Of a stretch of 55,483 nt of DNA, positions 24,758 through 34,295 are shown in pieces (position 1 is the stretch's first letter; every line of letters starts with the position of its first letter). The notes under the pieces were generated by a model. That model had not been told where the DNA came from, searched no databases, and saw only the letters and a list, made by a program, of their open reading frames with translations. The translations under genes were made by a program, and so were the position numbers. Location: NCBI GenBank assembly GCA_002842755.1, contig PHDU01000032.1, forward strand, positions 1 through 55,483, read 5' to 3'. This stretch comes from Bacteroidetes bacterium HGW-Bacteroidetes-1 (GTDB taxonomy: Bacteria; Bacteroidota; Bacteroidia; Bacteroidales; F082).

Positions 24758-26323
24758 CTAGGGTGTATTCGGATAATCACTTGAATAATGTAATCCAATG
24801 CTTTCTTTACGCTGCGAAGCGAATTTAATAATAAGATAAGCAACAGTAATCATATTGCGTAACTCGCATAGTCCTTCAGAAACAACAGATTTCTCATATA
24901 AATCTTCCGTTTCTCTGAAAATAATTTCAAGACGATCACTTGCTCTTCTCAAACGTAGTCCTGATCTTACAATACCAACATAGTTACTCATAATAGCCTG
25001 TAACTCTTTTTTTGATTGTGTAACCAGAATCATTTCTTCGTTGAGCACAGTTCCTTCTGCGTTCCATGTTGGTATATTTTCCTGAAACTGGACATCTTTT
25101 ATAATTTCAATAGCGTGAGTACTCGCCCGGTGGGAAAAAACAAGTGCTTCAAGTAATGAATTGGAGGCGAGCCTGTTTGCTCCGTGCAAACCAGTTGAGG
25201 CTACTTCTCCGGAAGCATAAAGGTTTTGAATACTGGTACGTCCAAATTCATCGGTTTTGATTCCTCCGCAAATGTAATGGGCCGCAGGAACAACAGGAAT
25301 TAAATCCTTCATGATATTAATACCGATACTCAGACATTTTGCGTGTATACCAGGAAAATGTTCAAGAATTTCTTTTTCGGCTAAATGACGGGCATCCAGA
25401 AATACGTGATCAAAACCTGAGATTTTCATCTCATTGTCTATTGCCCTTGCAACAATATCGCGCGGAGCAAGAGAGCCTCTTTCGTCATATTTTTTCATGA
25501 ATTCTATCCCATTGACATCTTTTAATACTGCGCCTGCACCACGCAATGCCTCTGTAATCAAAAAAGATGGCTTTTCCTTTGGATTGTACAAAGAGGTTGG
25601 ATGAAACTGAATGAATTCCATATTATCGACAACTCCCTTAGCACGGTATAGCATTGCAATCCCATCTCCGGTAGCAAATGTTGGATTGGTGGTGGTTTGA
25701 TACACATTGCCGGCGCCACCAGTTGAAATCATGGTTGTTTTTGCCAGAATACTGTCTATTGTCCCTGTTGCTGGATCCAGAACATAAGCACCATAACACT
25801 TCACATCCTTATGTGACCTTCTAACGATGCGCCCCAGATGGTGCTGTGTGATTAGGTCAATCGTAAAATGGTTTTCTAAAATACTTATATTGGGATGTTT
25901 CTGAACTTTCTCTGTCAGAGCCCTTTGAATTTCCGATCCTGTTCTGTCCTGATGATGTAAAACCCTGAATTCAGAATGCCCACCCTCGCGGGCAAGAGAA
26001 TAGCGGCCTGAAGATTCTTTATCAAAATGAGTTCCCCATTCAATAAGTTCTTTAACGCGCTCTGTCGACTCGGTGATGGTCATTCGAACCGCTTTTTCAT
26101 CATTTATAAAACATCCTGCAACCATGGTATCATGAATATGCTTTTCATAATTGTCGGGATTATACATCACTGCTGCAATTCCTCCCTGAGCATACCATGT
26201 GGCTGTTTCGTTGACTGTTGTTTTGCTAATGATAAGAACACTGCCGAAATCGGCAACTTTAAGTGCATAGCTTAGACCAGCTATACCTGTACCAATAACT
26301 AAGAAATCAACTTTCTTTTCCAT
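24758..26323 (-). CDS. nadB: L-aspartate oxidase
   Basis: It oxidises L-aspartate to iminoaspartate, the first step of de novo NAD synthesis, using FAD; fumarate or oxygen reoxidises the flavin. 521 residues. FAD-binding GTGIAGLSYALKVADFG is at the N-terminus. EGGHSEFRVLHHQDRTG, GDGIAMLYRAKG, EFIQFHPTSLY and YASGEVASTGLHGANRLASN match the fumarate reductase/NadB family. ATG 26323 is three bases from the end of sucB, so translation is likely coupled. nadA and nadC are not in the window. Confidence 0.95.
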   Translation of the reverse strand: MEKKVDFLVIGTGIAGLSYALKVADFGSVLIISKTTVNETATWYAQGGIAAVMYNPDNYEKHIHDTMVAGCFINDEKAVRMTITESTERVKELIEWGTHFDKESSGRYSLAREGGHSEFRVLHHQDRTGSEIQRALTEKVQKHPNISILENHFTIDLITQHHLGRIVRRSHKDVKCYGAYVLDPATGTIDSILAKTTMISTGGAGNVYQTTTNPTFATGDGIAMLYRAKGVVDNMEFIQFHPTSLYNPKEKPSFLITEALRGAGAVLKDVNGIEFMKKYDERGSLAPRDIVARAIDNEMKISGFDHVFLDARHLAEKEILEHFPGIHAKCLSIGINIMKDLIPVVPAAHYICGGIKTDEFGRTSIQNLYASGEVASTGLHGANRLASNSLLEALVFSHRASTHAIEIIKDVQFQENIPTWNAEGTVLNEEMILVTQSKKELQAIMSNYVGIVRSGLRLRRASDRLEIIFRETEDLYEKSVVSEGLCELRNMITVAYLIIKFASQRKESIGLHYSSDYPNTP

Positions 26324-26326
26324 GAA

Positions 26327-27634
26327 TTATAAGTCTAAAAGAACTTCTATAGGGTCTTTTGCTCCAAAGAGCATTTTAGTTGGGTTTTCAAGCATCTCTT
26401 TCACATGAACCAGAAAACCAACAGATTCACGCCCGTCAATAATTCGATGGTCATAGCTGAGTGCAACATACATCATTGGATGAATCTCAACTTTTCCATT
26501 TACTGCAATAGGTCTTTCAATAATGTTGTGCATGCCTAGGATTGCAGATTGAGGAGGATTGATGATTGGTGTTGAAAGCATTGAGCCAAAAACTCCTCCG
26601 TTGGTGATTGTGAAAGTACCTCCACTCATTTCTTCGAGTGTTAGTTTGTTGTCGCGGGCTTTGGTTGCCAATTCCTTAATAGTTTTTTCTATCTGGGCTA
26701 ATGAAAGAGTTTCTGCATTGCGAACAACAGGCACAACCAACCCTTTTGGTCCGGAAACGGCAATACTAATATCGGCATAGTTATATAGAATAATTTCATC
26801 TCCATTAATTTGTGCATTAACCTGCGGGAAAAGATGAAGTGCTTCCGACACGGCTTTTGTAAAGAAGGACATAAAGCCCAGTCCAATATTATGTCTTGTT
26901 TTGAATATTTCTTTGTATTTATTTCTGATCTCAATGATTGGGGTCATGTTCACCTCGTTGAAGGTTGTGAGCATGGCTGTTTCATTTTTCACCGCTACTA
27001 ATCTTTCAGACAGTTTTTTGCGCAGCATGGTCATTTTTTTCCACTCTTCTTTACGACCTCCTCCCCATGCATCTGTACCAATGCTTTTTTGATCTTTGGA
27101 AGGTGTGGCAACCGAAGGAACTTGAAAACCTTGTTTGTTTTCCTGAAAGAAAGTGACATCTTTTCGACTCAACCGGTAATGTTTGAAAAAATCAAGCATC
27201 TCAGCTTCACTTAAGTTGTCGTTTTCCATTATTTTTCTTGCCAATGGAGAAAGATTTAATAAACCATCTGTCTCCGGTTTTGGAATGGAAGACTTAGCTT
27301 CTGTTTCAGCATTTGACTTTTGCTTTGATTCAGGTTTTTTTTGAACTGCCTTGTCAGAAGCATCCTCTTCTTTATTTTGATCCGTTACTTTAACTCCTTC
27401 ACCAACTACAATGGTAGCAACTACGGAGCCAACAGCAACTGTATCACCTGCAGCAACTTTGAAGGTAATTGTTCCCGACATTTCAGCTGAAATGCTTAAA
27501 GTAGCTTTGTCAGAATCTATCTCTGCAATTTCCTGGTCTTTTTCAACAAAAGAACCATCATCAACTAGCCAATTGGATAGTTGAACTTCATTAATAGATT
27601 CTCCCGGACTTGGAACTTTTATTTCTATGGTCAT
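26327..27634 (-). CDS. sucB: 2-oxoglutarate dehydrogenase E2, dihydrolipoyl succinyltransferase
   Basis: It transfers the succinyl group from E1 to CoA in the 2-oxoglutarate dehydrogenase complex of the TCA cycle. 435 residues. The lipoyl domain spans 1-75 ([13 protein letters not shown], lipoyl Lys43). A charged linker follows (about 85-120). The peripheral-subunit-binding domain ([19 protein letters not shown]) is at about 125-160. The catalytic domain ends with [11 protein letters not shown] (His active site) and LLDL. It begins 12 bases after sucA ends. E3 (lpd) is not adjacent. Confidence 0.95.
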   Translation of the reverse strand: MTIEIKVPSPGESINEVQLSNWLVDDGSFVEKDQEIAEIDSDKATLSISAEMSGTITFKVAAGDTVAVGSVVATIVVGEGVKVTDQNKEEDASDKAVQKKPESKQKSNAETEAKSSIPKPETDGLLNLSPLARKIMENDNLSEAEMLDFFKHYRLSRKDVTFFQENKQGFQVPSVATPSKDQKSIGTDAWGGGRKEEWKKMTMLRKKLSERLVAVKNETAMLTTFNEVNMTPIIEIRNKYKEIFKTRHNIGLGFMSFFTKAVSEALHLFPQVNAQINGDEIILYNYADISIAVSGPKGLVVPVVRNAETLSLAQIEKTIKELATKARDNKLTLEEMSGGTFTITNGGVFGSMLSTPIINPPQSAILGMHNIIERPIAVNGKVEIHPMMYVALSYDHRIIDGRESVGFLVHVKEMLENPTKMLFGAKDPIEVLLDL

Positions 27635-27646
27635 TTTTCAATTTTT

Positions 27647-30499
27647 TTATTCCAGTTTTTTATTTGCTGAATGGAATTTGCTATCAACCATATCAACATC
27701 CAACTCTTTAAGTTCATTTTCAAATGAGCGCCATTTATTTCCAATGCAGATCATGCCACATTCTTTTGTTACAAAAGGACAATCGCAAGTTTCGAAGGCT
27801 TTATCAATAACTTTCTGTTGTCTGATAACATGGAACTTTGCTGATCCTGTGGCTGGACTTCCGCTTTCAGGACGAGCAACAAGCCTCAATTTAACATTTC
27901 TGTATTCATGTTGTATAAAACGCCATGCCCCCATGTTCAATGGTTCTTCCTGAACCCAAAGATGTGTTTTAGCAAGGTGATATTTCTCAACGATTTCATT
28001 CATCTGTTTGTGGGGTAAAGGATAAAGTTGCTCAATGCGTATCAGTGCAACAGTTTGATCCTTAAGCTTTTCTTTTTCTTCAAGGAGGTCATAATAAACT
28101 TTTCCTGAGCAGAAGATGATTTTTTTCACCTTTTCAGGGTTGGCGGTTGTATCATCAATAACTTCTTTAAATCGTCCACTGCTTAATTCATCAACAGAAG
28201 ATATGCATCGTGGGTGTCGAAGTAAGCTTTTTGGGGTAAAAATGACAAGTGGCTTGCGAAAAGGTCTTTTTAACTGGCGTCGAAGAATATGATAGAAATT
28301 AGCCGGAGTTGTGCAATTGGCTACCTGTATATTATTTTCAGCGCATAATGTCAGAAATCTCTCGATGCGTGCACTGGAATGTTCTGGTCCCTGACCTTCA
28401 TATCCATGAGGAAGAAGGACAACAAGATCGTTCATTACATTCCACTTTTCTTCTGCGCTGCTTATAAACTGATCAAAGATAATTTGAGCTCCATTGTTGA
28501 AATCGCCAAACTGTGCTTCCCAAATAGTAAGTGTGTTTGGAGATGCCAAAGCATACCCATATTCAAAGCCAAGCACACCATATTCTGATAACAGGGAGTT
28601 ATAAATTTCAAAACCTGCCTGATTTTCGAATAAATGATTCAATGGAGTATATTCCTGCTCTGAGTCCTCAACCCTTAAAACAGCATGACGGTGTGAAAAG
28701 GTACCTCTTTTTACATCCTGACCGCTTAATCTAACAGGGTGTCCTTCTAAAAGTAAGGTTCCGTAAGCTAAAAGCTCAGCCATTGCCCAATCAACCTGAC
28801 CTTGAGTCAGAGCCATTTCGTGCCGTTGTTCCTGAAGCCTGATGGTTTTGCGGAAGAAGTTGATCGAATCCGGAAGTTGGGTCAGCTTTGTGATGATAAG
28901 TTTCAGTGTCTTGTGATTAAAACCAGTATCAGGAGAATGATCAAAATCATCTTTGTTTGATTTTCTTATACCTTCCCAGGTATCCTGTAAAAAGTTTCTA
29001 ATATGCGCTTTAAGTTTATTTTTTGCGCCAGATAAGCTATCTTCAAGTGTTTTTAGATGACGTTGTTCCAGTGCGTCAATTTCGTCTGATGTTACTACAC
29101 TTTCGCTTAAAAGCCGTTGTGCATATATATCTTTTGGATTGGGGTGTTTCTCAATTGCCTTATAAAGAATAGGTTGTGTAAAACGTGGCTCATCTCCTTC
29201 GTTATGACCGTATTTGCGATAACAAAGTAAATCGACATACACATCTTTTTGAAACTTCTCTCTGAACTCAAGGGCTGTTTGAACTGCATAAACAACTGCC
29301 TCCGGATCATCACCATTCACATGAAAAACTGGCGAATGCGTTACTTTAGCAACATCGGTGCAATAAATACTTGATCTGCCATCAAGATAATCTGTTGTAA
29401 AACCGATTTGATTGTTGATAACAAGATGTATTGTCCCCCCTGTTTTGTAGCCATTAAGTTCCGACATCTGTGCGATTTCATACACTACGCCCTGACCAGC
29501 AATTGAGGCATCGCCATGAATTATAACCGGTGTTACTTTTTTGTAGTCGCCTTTATATATCAGATCAACTTTAGCCCGTGAAATTCCTTCAACTACCGGA
29601 CCAACGGCTTCAAGATGAGAAGGATTTGGTGAAAGTGTCAGTTTGACTATTTTTCCATTGGTAGCTTTTCGTTCAGCAGTATATCCAAGGTGGTATTTAA
29701 CATCTCCCAGAAGACTCTCATCATCGTATTCTTTCCCTTCGAACTCACTAAAAATATCGAGGTAAGGTTTACGTAAAATATTCGAAAGCACATTCAACCT
29801 GCCTCGGTGTGCCATGCCTATTACAATTTCTTCCGTTCCAATCTCTGCCCCTTTTTCCATGATAGCATCTAATGCAGGGATGAGAGATTCAGCTCCTTCA
29901 AGTGAAAAGCGTTTTTGCCCAGGAAATTTTTTGTGCAAAAACTTTTCGAAATTTACGGCGCGATCCAACTTTTGAAGGATATATTTTTTATCGGAAATGG
30001 TGTAGTTTGGCTCGTTTCGGATGGATTCCATCTTATGTAACATCCATTTTGTAATTTCAATATCACGGATATACATAAATTCTGCACCAAAAGACTTGCA
30101 ATAAGTCTCTTTCAGAGCTTCAATTATTTTACGTAACGGCGCTACTCCGAGACCAATCTCATTACCGGCCTCAAAAAGAACATCCAAATCCTGTTTCGAA
30201 AGCCCGAAATTTTCGATATCAAGAGTCGGAGAATAACTCCTTCGTTTGCGAACCGGATTTGTTTCAGTAAATAAATGCCCTCTTTTACGATAGTCGTCGA
30301 TTAAATTCATTACTTTGAATTCATTCGATGTTTTAATATTCGTTTTGGGAGAGGGAGCATAGTTTGAAGCTGCAAAATCAAAACCTTCAAAAAAACTACG
30401 CCATCCGGCATCCACTTCTTCTGGGTTTGCTTTAAACCTCTTATATAATTCTTCGATCGCAGCTGGATCGTTGCTATTCAAAAAGACATAGTTGTCCAT
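27647..30499 (-). CDS. sucA: 2-oxoglutarate dehydrogenase E1 component
   Basis: Thiamine-diphosphate-dependent decarboxylation of 2-oxoglutarate and transfer to the E2 lipoyl arm. 950 residues, normal for bacterial OdhA. The N-terminus (MDNYVFLNSNDPAAIEELYK) matches the E2-binding arm. Internal landmarks: EFMYIRDIEITKWM, GMAHRGRLNVLSN, HGDASIAGQGVVYEIAQMSE (TPP binding), LVINNQIGFTTD, YRKYGHNEGDEPRFTQP and ARIERFL near the end. First gene of sucA-sucB-nadB, with a promoter motif 27 bases upstream. Confidence 0.97.
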   Translation of the reverse strand: MDNYVFLNSNDPAAIEELYKRFKANPEEVDAGWRSFFEGFDFAASNYAPSPKTNIKTSNEFKVMNLIDDYRKRGHLFTETNPVRKRRSYSPTLDIENFGLSKQDLDVLFEAGNEIGLGVAPLRKIIEALKETYCKSFGAEFMYIRDIEITKWMLHKMESIRNEPNYTISDKKYILQKLDRAVNFEKFLHKKFPGQKRFSLEGAESLIPALDAIMEKGAEIGTEEIVIGMAHRGRLNVLSNILRKPYLDIFSEFEGKEYDDESLLGDVKYHLGYTAERKATNGKIVKLTLSPNPSHLEAVGPVVEGISRAKVDLIYKGDYKKVTPVIIHGDASIAGQGVVYEIAQMSELNGYKTGGTIHLVINNQIGFTTDYLDGRSSIYCTDVAKVTHSPVFHVNGDDPEAVVYAVQTALEFREKFQKDVYVDLLCYRKYGHNEGDEPRFTQPILYKAIEKHPNPKDIYAQRLLSESVVTSDEIDALEQRHLKTLEDSLSGAKNKLKAHIRNFLQDTWEGIRKSNKDDFDHSPDTGFNHKTLKLIITKLTQLPDSINFFRKTIRLQEQRHEMALTQGQVDWAMAELLAYGTLLLEGHPVRLSGQDVKRGTFSHRHAVLRVEDSEQEYTPLNHLFENQAGFEIYNSLLSEYGVLGFEYGYALASPNTLTIWEAQFGDFNNGAQIIFDQFISSAEEKWNVMNDLVVLLPHGYEGQGPEHSSARIERFLTLCAENNIQVANCTTPANFYHILRRQLKRPFRKPLVIFTPKSLLRHPRCISSVDELSSGRFKEVIDDTTANPEKVKKIIFCSGKVYYDLLEEKEKLKDQTVALIRIEQLYPLPHKQMNEIVEKYHLAKTHLWVQEEPLNMGAWRFIQHEYRNVKLRLVARPESGSPATGSAKFHVIRQQKVIDKAFETCDCPFVTKECGMICIGNKWRSFENELKELDVDMVDSKFHSANKKLE

Positions 30500-30525
30500 G
30501 GAAAGTTGCGCTAGTGTATCAGCTG

Positions 30526-30533
30526 CAAAAGTA
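30526..30533 (-). promoter_or_regulatory. Promoter -7 element (TACTTTTG) of sucA-sucB-nadB
   Basis: An exact TAnnTTTG on the minus strand (plus strand CAAAAGTA). The predicted leader is about 20 bases to ATG 30499. No clear -33 element. Confidence 0.5.
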
Positions 30534-30591
30534 TGAAATTATTCAGGATATGGAATGCCTGAAATAGCAAATGAAATGCTAAGGAATACGA

Positions 30592-30628
30592 AAAAAAAGA
30601 GGCTACCTTCTAAAGATAACCTCTTTTC
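30592..30628 (-). terminator. Rho-independent terminator of the ferredoxin gene
   Basis: On the minus strand AGAGGTTATC pairs with GGTAGCCTCT (positions 30624-30615 and 30607-30598), 10 bp including two G-U pairs, followed by a run of eight T residues. On the plus strand the two wobble positions become mismatches, so the structure is directional. It lies 18 bases after the ferredoxin stop codon. Confidence 0.85.
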
Positions 30629-30645
30629 TATTTAAAGACAATGTT

Positions 30646-30813
30646 TTATTCAGGGAAAATCGCCTCAACTGGACAAACATCTGCACATGAACCGCAATCT
30701 GTGCATAAATCAGGATCAATTACATAAATATCACCCTCAGAGATAGCGTCAACAGGACACTCGTCGATGCATGTACCGCAAGCAGTGCAATCATCATTAA
30801 TTTTGTATGCCAT
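30646..30813 (-). CDS. 8Fe ferredoxin (two [4Fe-4S] clusters)
   Basis: A 55-residue protein from ATG 30813. Two complete CxxCxxCxxxCP cluster motifs: Cys9, 12, 15, 19 (CTACGTCIDECP) and Cys37, 40, 43, 47 (CTDCGSCADVCP), the classic clostridial-type pair. It is a low-potential electron carrier. It lies between sucA and the divergent korA-korB ferredoxin oxidoreductase genes, so it is the natural electron acceptor for 2-oxoglutarate oxidation by KorAB. It has its own promoter motif (30851-30858) and terminator. Confidence 0.97.
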   Translation of the reverse strand: MAYKINDDCTACGTCIDECPVDAISEGDIYVIDPDLCTDCGSCADVCPVEAIFPE

Positions 30814-30850
30814 AACATGTAATTTTTAAAATTGTACAATAATTTCGATG

Positions 30851-30858
30851 CAAATATA
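30851..30858 (-). promoter_or_regulatory. Promoter -7 element (TATATTTG) of the ferredoxin gene
   Basis: An exact TAnnTTTG on the minus strand (plus strand CAAATATA), 37 bases upstream of ATG 30813. A TTG about 16-17 bases further upstream is closer than the usual 19-21. Confidence 0.5.
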
Positions 30859-31113
30859 TACAAGTTGAATAAACCAATACATTTTACTGACTAATTTATA
30901 GATAATCTAAATTATTTGGCTTAAGACTGCTTTTTTAAGTCCAAATAATTGTTGTTTTATGGTTTGGAATTTAGATTGATTATAATTTAGCATCAAATCG
31001 CGGTTTGAATGCAAATGAAAAATATAGGTATAAATATAAGATAATTAGATATATAAAGGGTGATTAAGTGTTTTTTTGCAATCGTTTTCTGACATTGCGG
31101 GACGATACCTTAA

Positions 31114-31143
31114 TTTGTAGCATCTTTAATTATTTTAACTTTG
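31114..31143 (+). promoter_or_regulatory. korA-korB promoter (TTTG / 18 bp / TAACTTTG)
   Basis: An exact -33 TTTG (31114-31117) and an exact -7 box TAACTTTG (31136-31143) are 18 bases apart, one short of the usual spacing. The predicted leader is about 18 bases to ATG 31166. Confidence 0.65.
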
Positions 31144-31165
31144 CAGCAAAATTAAAATTAACCTT

Positions 31166-33013
31166 ATGACAAGTAAGAATAGCAAGGTTGTTGAGCTTGA
31201 ACAAGTGGTAATTCGTTTTGCAGGTGACTCAGGCGACGGTATGCAGTTGACCGGCTCTCTCTTTTCCGATTCAACGGCGTTTGCTGGGAATGATTTTGCC
31301 ACGTTTCCTGATTATCCATCCGAAATCAGAGCTCCTCAGGGAACTGTATCCGGCGTTTCTGGATTTCAGATTCATTTCGGGCAAAAAACCGTACACACTC
31401 CAGGTGATCTCGCTGATGTGCTGGTAGCAATGAATCCAGCTTCCCTCAAGGCAAATATGCGTTGGATTAAGGAGGGAGCCATCATCATTCTTGATGCTGA
31501 TGCCTTCATTGAGAAAGGTGTTATAAAAGCAGGTTACCTTGAAGACCCAACACTTGATGGTAGTTTGAGTGGTTTTAAACTTATCAAATCTCCTATTTCA
31601 ACACTTACCAAAGAGGCTGTTAAGCACCTTGATCTCGATATGAAGTCAACGCTTAAAAGCAAAAATATGTTTGCATTGGGCATCATCATGTATCTCTTTA
31701 ACAGAGAACTGGACATGACCAATTTGTATTTTGAGAGAAAGTTTAAAGCTAATCCATTGGTAGTTGAAGCAAACAAAGCTGTGTTAGCCGCAGGCTTTAA
31801 TTATGCTGATACCATGGAGTTTTTTGGGACGACTTACAAAGTGGAGCCTGCTTTTTTGAAAAAAGGAAAATATAGAAATATTACCGGTAATATTGCTACT
31901 GCATGGGGTTTTATGGCAGCATCAGAGCGTTCCGGAAGACCTTTGTTTTTGGGATCATATCCTATCACCCCAGCAACTGAAATTTTGCAGGAATTGACCA
32001 ATCATAAAAGTCTTTCCGTAAAAGCTTTTCAGGCTGAAGATGAAATTGCTGGTATTGTTTCTTCGATAGGAGCAAGTTATACCGGGGCATTGGCCATCAC
32101 AACTACCAGTGGGCCTGGTCTCTCACTAAAGTCGGAAGCTATTGGTCTTGCTGTTATGACAGAATTACCACTTGTGATTGTTGATGTTCAGCGTGGAGGT
32201 CCTTCAACAGGTTTGCCAACCAAATCGGAGCAAAGCGACCTTTTGCAGGCCTTGTTTGGTCGCAATGGCGAAGCACCTGTAATCATCATTGCTGCAAAAA
32301 GTTCTTCCGACTGTTTTTATAGTGCTTATGAAGCTTCTAAACTCAGCCTCGAACATATGACTCCAGTAATTTTATTGACCGATGGAATGCTGGCAAATGG
32401 CTCTGAGGTTTTCAAAATTCCTAAAGTTGCTGATTTATCGCCTATTACACCTCCATTAGCTGAAGCTAATGACCCTCTTTATAAACCATATAGACGCGAT
32501 CCTGAAAAACTTAACCGTCAATGGGCCATTCCGGGTACACATGGTTTACGCCACCGGATAGGTGGACTTGAAAAAGAGGATGTTAGTGGCAATGTGTCTC
32601 ATGATCCTTTGAATCATCAGAAGATGACTTTCTTACGAGAAGAAAAAGTGCAAAGAGTTGCCAATTATATTCCTGAACAGGAAGTGTTTGGAAATCCTAA
32701 TGCCGATTTACTTGTTGTAAGCTGGGGTGGTACTTTTGGTGTCATGATTACTGTTGTTGAAAAAATGCAGCAGCAAGGACAATCAATAGCATTGGCCCAT
32801 TTCAAACATATCATGCCTCTTCCGAAAAATACGGAAGATGTTTTTGATCGTTATAAAAAGATTGTAGTTTGTGAAATCAACAATGGTCAGTTTGTTAAAT
32901 ACCTTAGAATGAGTTATCCACAATTTAAGTATTACCAGCATAATAAAATTCAGGGATTGCCATTCATGATTGCTGAACTCGAAGCTAAGTTTAATGAACT
33001 TCTAAATCAATAA
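31166..33013 (+). CDS. korA: 2-oxoglutarate:ferredoxin oxidoreductase, fused gamma/alpha subunit
   Basis: It oxidises 2-oxoglutarate to succinyl-CoA with ferredoxin as acceptor, and the reaction is reversible. 615 residues. The gamma domain is about 10-200 (VIRFAGDSGDGMQLTGSLF, FPDYPSEIRAPQGT). The alpha domain begins at about 230 (SYPITPATEILQEL, FQAEDEIAGIVSSIGASYTG, GGPSTGLPTKSEQSDLLQAL). The C-terminal domain is about 500-615. The fused layout and pairing with a separate beta subunit are typical of KorAB in Bacteroidota and others. Substrate is inferred from family architecture; a branched-chain 2-oxoacid is the main alternative. korB starts 3 bases after its stop. Confidence 0.92.
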   Translation: MTSKNSKVVELEQVVIRFAGDSGDGMQLTGSLFSDSTAFAGNDFATFPDYPSEIRAPQGTVSGVSGFQIHFGQKTVHTPGDLADVLVAMNPASLKANMRWIKEGAIIILDADAFIEKGVIKAGYLEDPTLDGSLSGFKLIKSPISTLTKEAVKHLDLDMKSTLKSKNMFALGIIMYLFNRELDMTNLYFERKFKANPLVVEANKAVLAAGFNYADTMEFFGTTYKVEPAFLKKGKYRNITGNIATAWGFMAASERSGRPLFLGSYPITPATEILQELTNHKSLSVKAFQAEDEIAGIVSSIGASYTGALAITTTSGPGLSLKSEAIGLAVMTELPLVIVDVQRGGPSTGLPTKSEQSDLLQALFGRNGEAPVIIIAAKSSSDCFYSAYEASKLSLEHMTPVILLTDGMLANGSEVFKIPKVADLSPITPPLAEANDPLYKPYRRDPEKLNRQWAIPGTHGLRHRIGGLEKEDVSGNVSHDPLNHQKMTFLREEKVQRVANYIPEQEVFGNPNADLLVVSWGGTFGVMITVVEKMQQQGQSIALAHFKHIMPLPKNTEDVFDRYKKIVVCEINNGQFVKYLRMSYPQFKYYQHNKIQGLPFMIAELEAKFNELLNQ

Positions 33014-33016
33014 ACA

Positions 33017-34051
33017 ATGGAGAATCAAATCATAGATACAGAGAGAATCCAACTCACCAAAGAAGACTTTAGCAGTGACCAGATGGTGAAATGGTGCCCG
33101 GGCTGCGGAGATCATGCCATTTTACATGCAATAGAAAATGTGTTTCCAAATTTGGGAGTGGCAAAAGAAGATTTTGTCGTTGTTTCCGGGATTGGATGTT
33201 CCTCAAGATTTCCTTATTATATGAATACTTATGGTATCCACAGTATTCACGGCAGAGCTGCCGCCATAGCAACCGGGGTCAAACTCGCCAATCCTAATCT
33301 AAGCGTATGGATGATAAGTGGTGATGGTGATAGCATGGCAATTGGAGGAAACCATTTTATTCATGTCATAAGACGAAACCTTGATATAAACCTTTTGCTT
33401 TTTAATAACAAAATTTACGGTTTGACCAAAGGACAGTTTTCGCCCACCACACCAAAAGGAACCAAAACAAAAACAAGTCCTCAAGGAACTTTTGAACGTC
33501 CTTTCAATCCCGGCGAACTTGTGATTGGCGCTCAGGGCAATTTCTTTGCCAGAACAATTGATACTAATCCAAAAGCAATGACAGTAGTTTTTATGGAAGC
33601 GGCAAAACACAAAGGAACTTCTGTTGTTGAAATTCTTCAAAATTGTGTCATTTTTTCAAATAAAGCCCACGAGTTAATAACGAGCCGCGAAACAAGAGAC
33701 GAATATCAACTTTTTGTTGAGCACGGAAAACCAATGATTTTTGGTGCCAAGAAAGATAAAGGAATCGTGCTGAAAGGGACAAAACTGGAAATCGTAACTA
33801 TTGGGGAAAATGGAATAACTGAGAGTGATATTTTAGTTCATGACCAATACGAAAAAGATTCGGGAGTTCATGCCATGATTTCTTCAATGATGCCACCTGA
33901 ATTTCCTGTAGCTCTTGGAGTAATTCGGTCGGTTAAGGCTGAAACATTTGATCAGGCAATGATGAATTCAATTGAATTTGCCAAAGAACACTCTCCAATC
34001 AAAACGATGGATGATCTTTTAAATAGCGGCTCAACCTGGACCATAGACTAA
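33017..34051 (+). CDS. korB: 2-oxoglutarate:ferredoxin oxidoreductase beta subunit
   Basis: The TPP- and [4Fe-4S]-carrying catalytic subunit. 344 residues. Cluster cysteines lie in WCPGCGDH (Cys27, Cys30) and GIGCSSR. The TPP motif runs from GDGDSMAIGGNHFIHVIRRN to LFNNKIYGLTKGQ, followed by SPTTPKGTKTKTSPQG. Translationally coupled to korA and followed by a terminator. Electrons would pass to the ferredoxin encoded at 30646-30813. Confidence 0.95.
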   Translation: MENQIIDTERIQLTKEDFSSDQMVKWCPGCGDHAILHAIENVFPNLGVAKEDFVVVSGIGCSSRFPYYMNTYGIHSIHGRAAAIATGVKLANPNLSVWMISGDGDSMAIGGNHFIHVIRRNLDINLLLFNNKIYGLTKGQFSPTTPKGTKTKTSPQGTFERPFNPGELVIGAQGNFFARTIDTNPKAMTVVFMEAAKHKGTSVVEILQNCVIFSNKAHELITSRETRDEYQLFVEHGKPMIFGAKKDKGIVLKGTKLEIVTIGENGITESDILVHDQYEKDSGVHAMISSMMPPEFPVALGVIRSVKAETFDQAMMNSIEFAKEHSPIKTMDDLLNSGSTWTID

Positions 34052-34076
34052 CGTGTCGCTTATTATGACTAAAATC

Positions 34077-34107
34077 CCGTTTTTTGAATTGGAAACGGTT
34101 TTTTTTT
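34077..34107 (+). terminator. Rho-independent terminator of korA-korB
   Basis: CCGTTT (34077-34082) pairs with AAACGG (34093-34098) around a 10-base loop and is followed by nine T residues. It lies 26 bases after the korB stop. The remaining 190 bases up to ackA show no gene. Confidence 0.75.
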
Positions 34108-34295
34108 ATTTATGACAATTGTGTAGGTAAATTGAAGTTCTTAAAGTATTTACATTCAACGCATTATTGAAATAAATCTTTTGATTCTTTTAAATGTTCT
34201 ACATAAAAAAGGTAAAAAGCACGAATCTTTATTTGCGTTTTGTCCTTAATTAACGCTTAATTTCCGTGTTTTAAGTAAACAATTTATAATGTAAA

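Larger units (their letters stand above)
30814..31165. other. Divergent regulatory region between ferredoxin and korA
   Basis: About 350 AT-rich bases with no gene. They hold a minus-strand promoter motif for the ferredoxin at the left and a complete plus-strand promoter for korA at the right. The 250 bases between could carry a redox- or carbon-responsive operator. No obvious palindrome stands out. Confidence 0.5.

Noticed and set aside
30592-30628. Terminator acting on the plus strand
   Set aside because: Two stem positions pair only as G-U on the minus strand and are mismatches on the plus strand; the T run is also on the minus side.
31166-34051. korA-korB as pyruvate:ferredoxin oxidoreductase
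   Set aside because: Bacteroidota pyruvate enzymes are usually one long polypeptide; the fused gamma/alpha plus beta layout with WCPGCGDH is the 2-oxoglutarate type.
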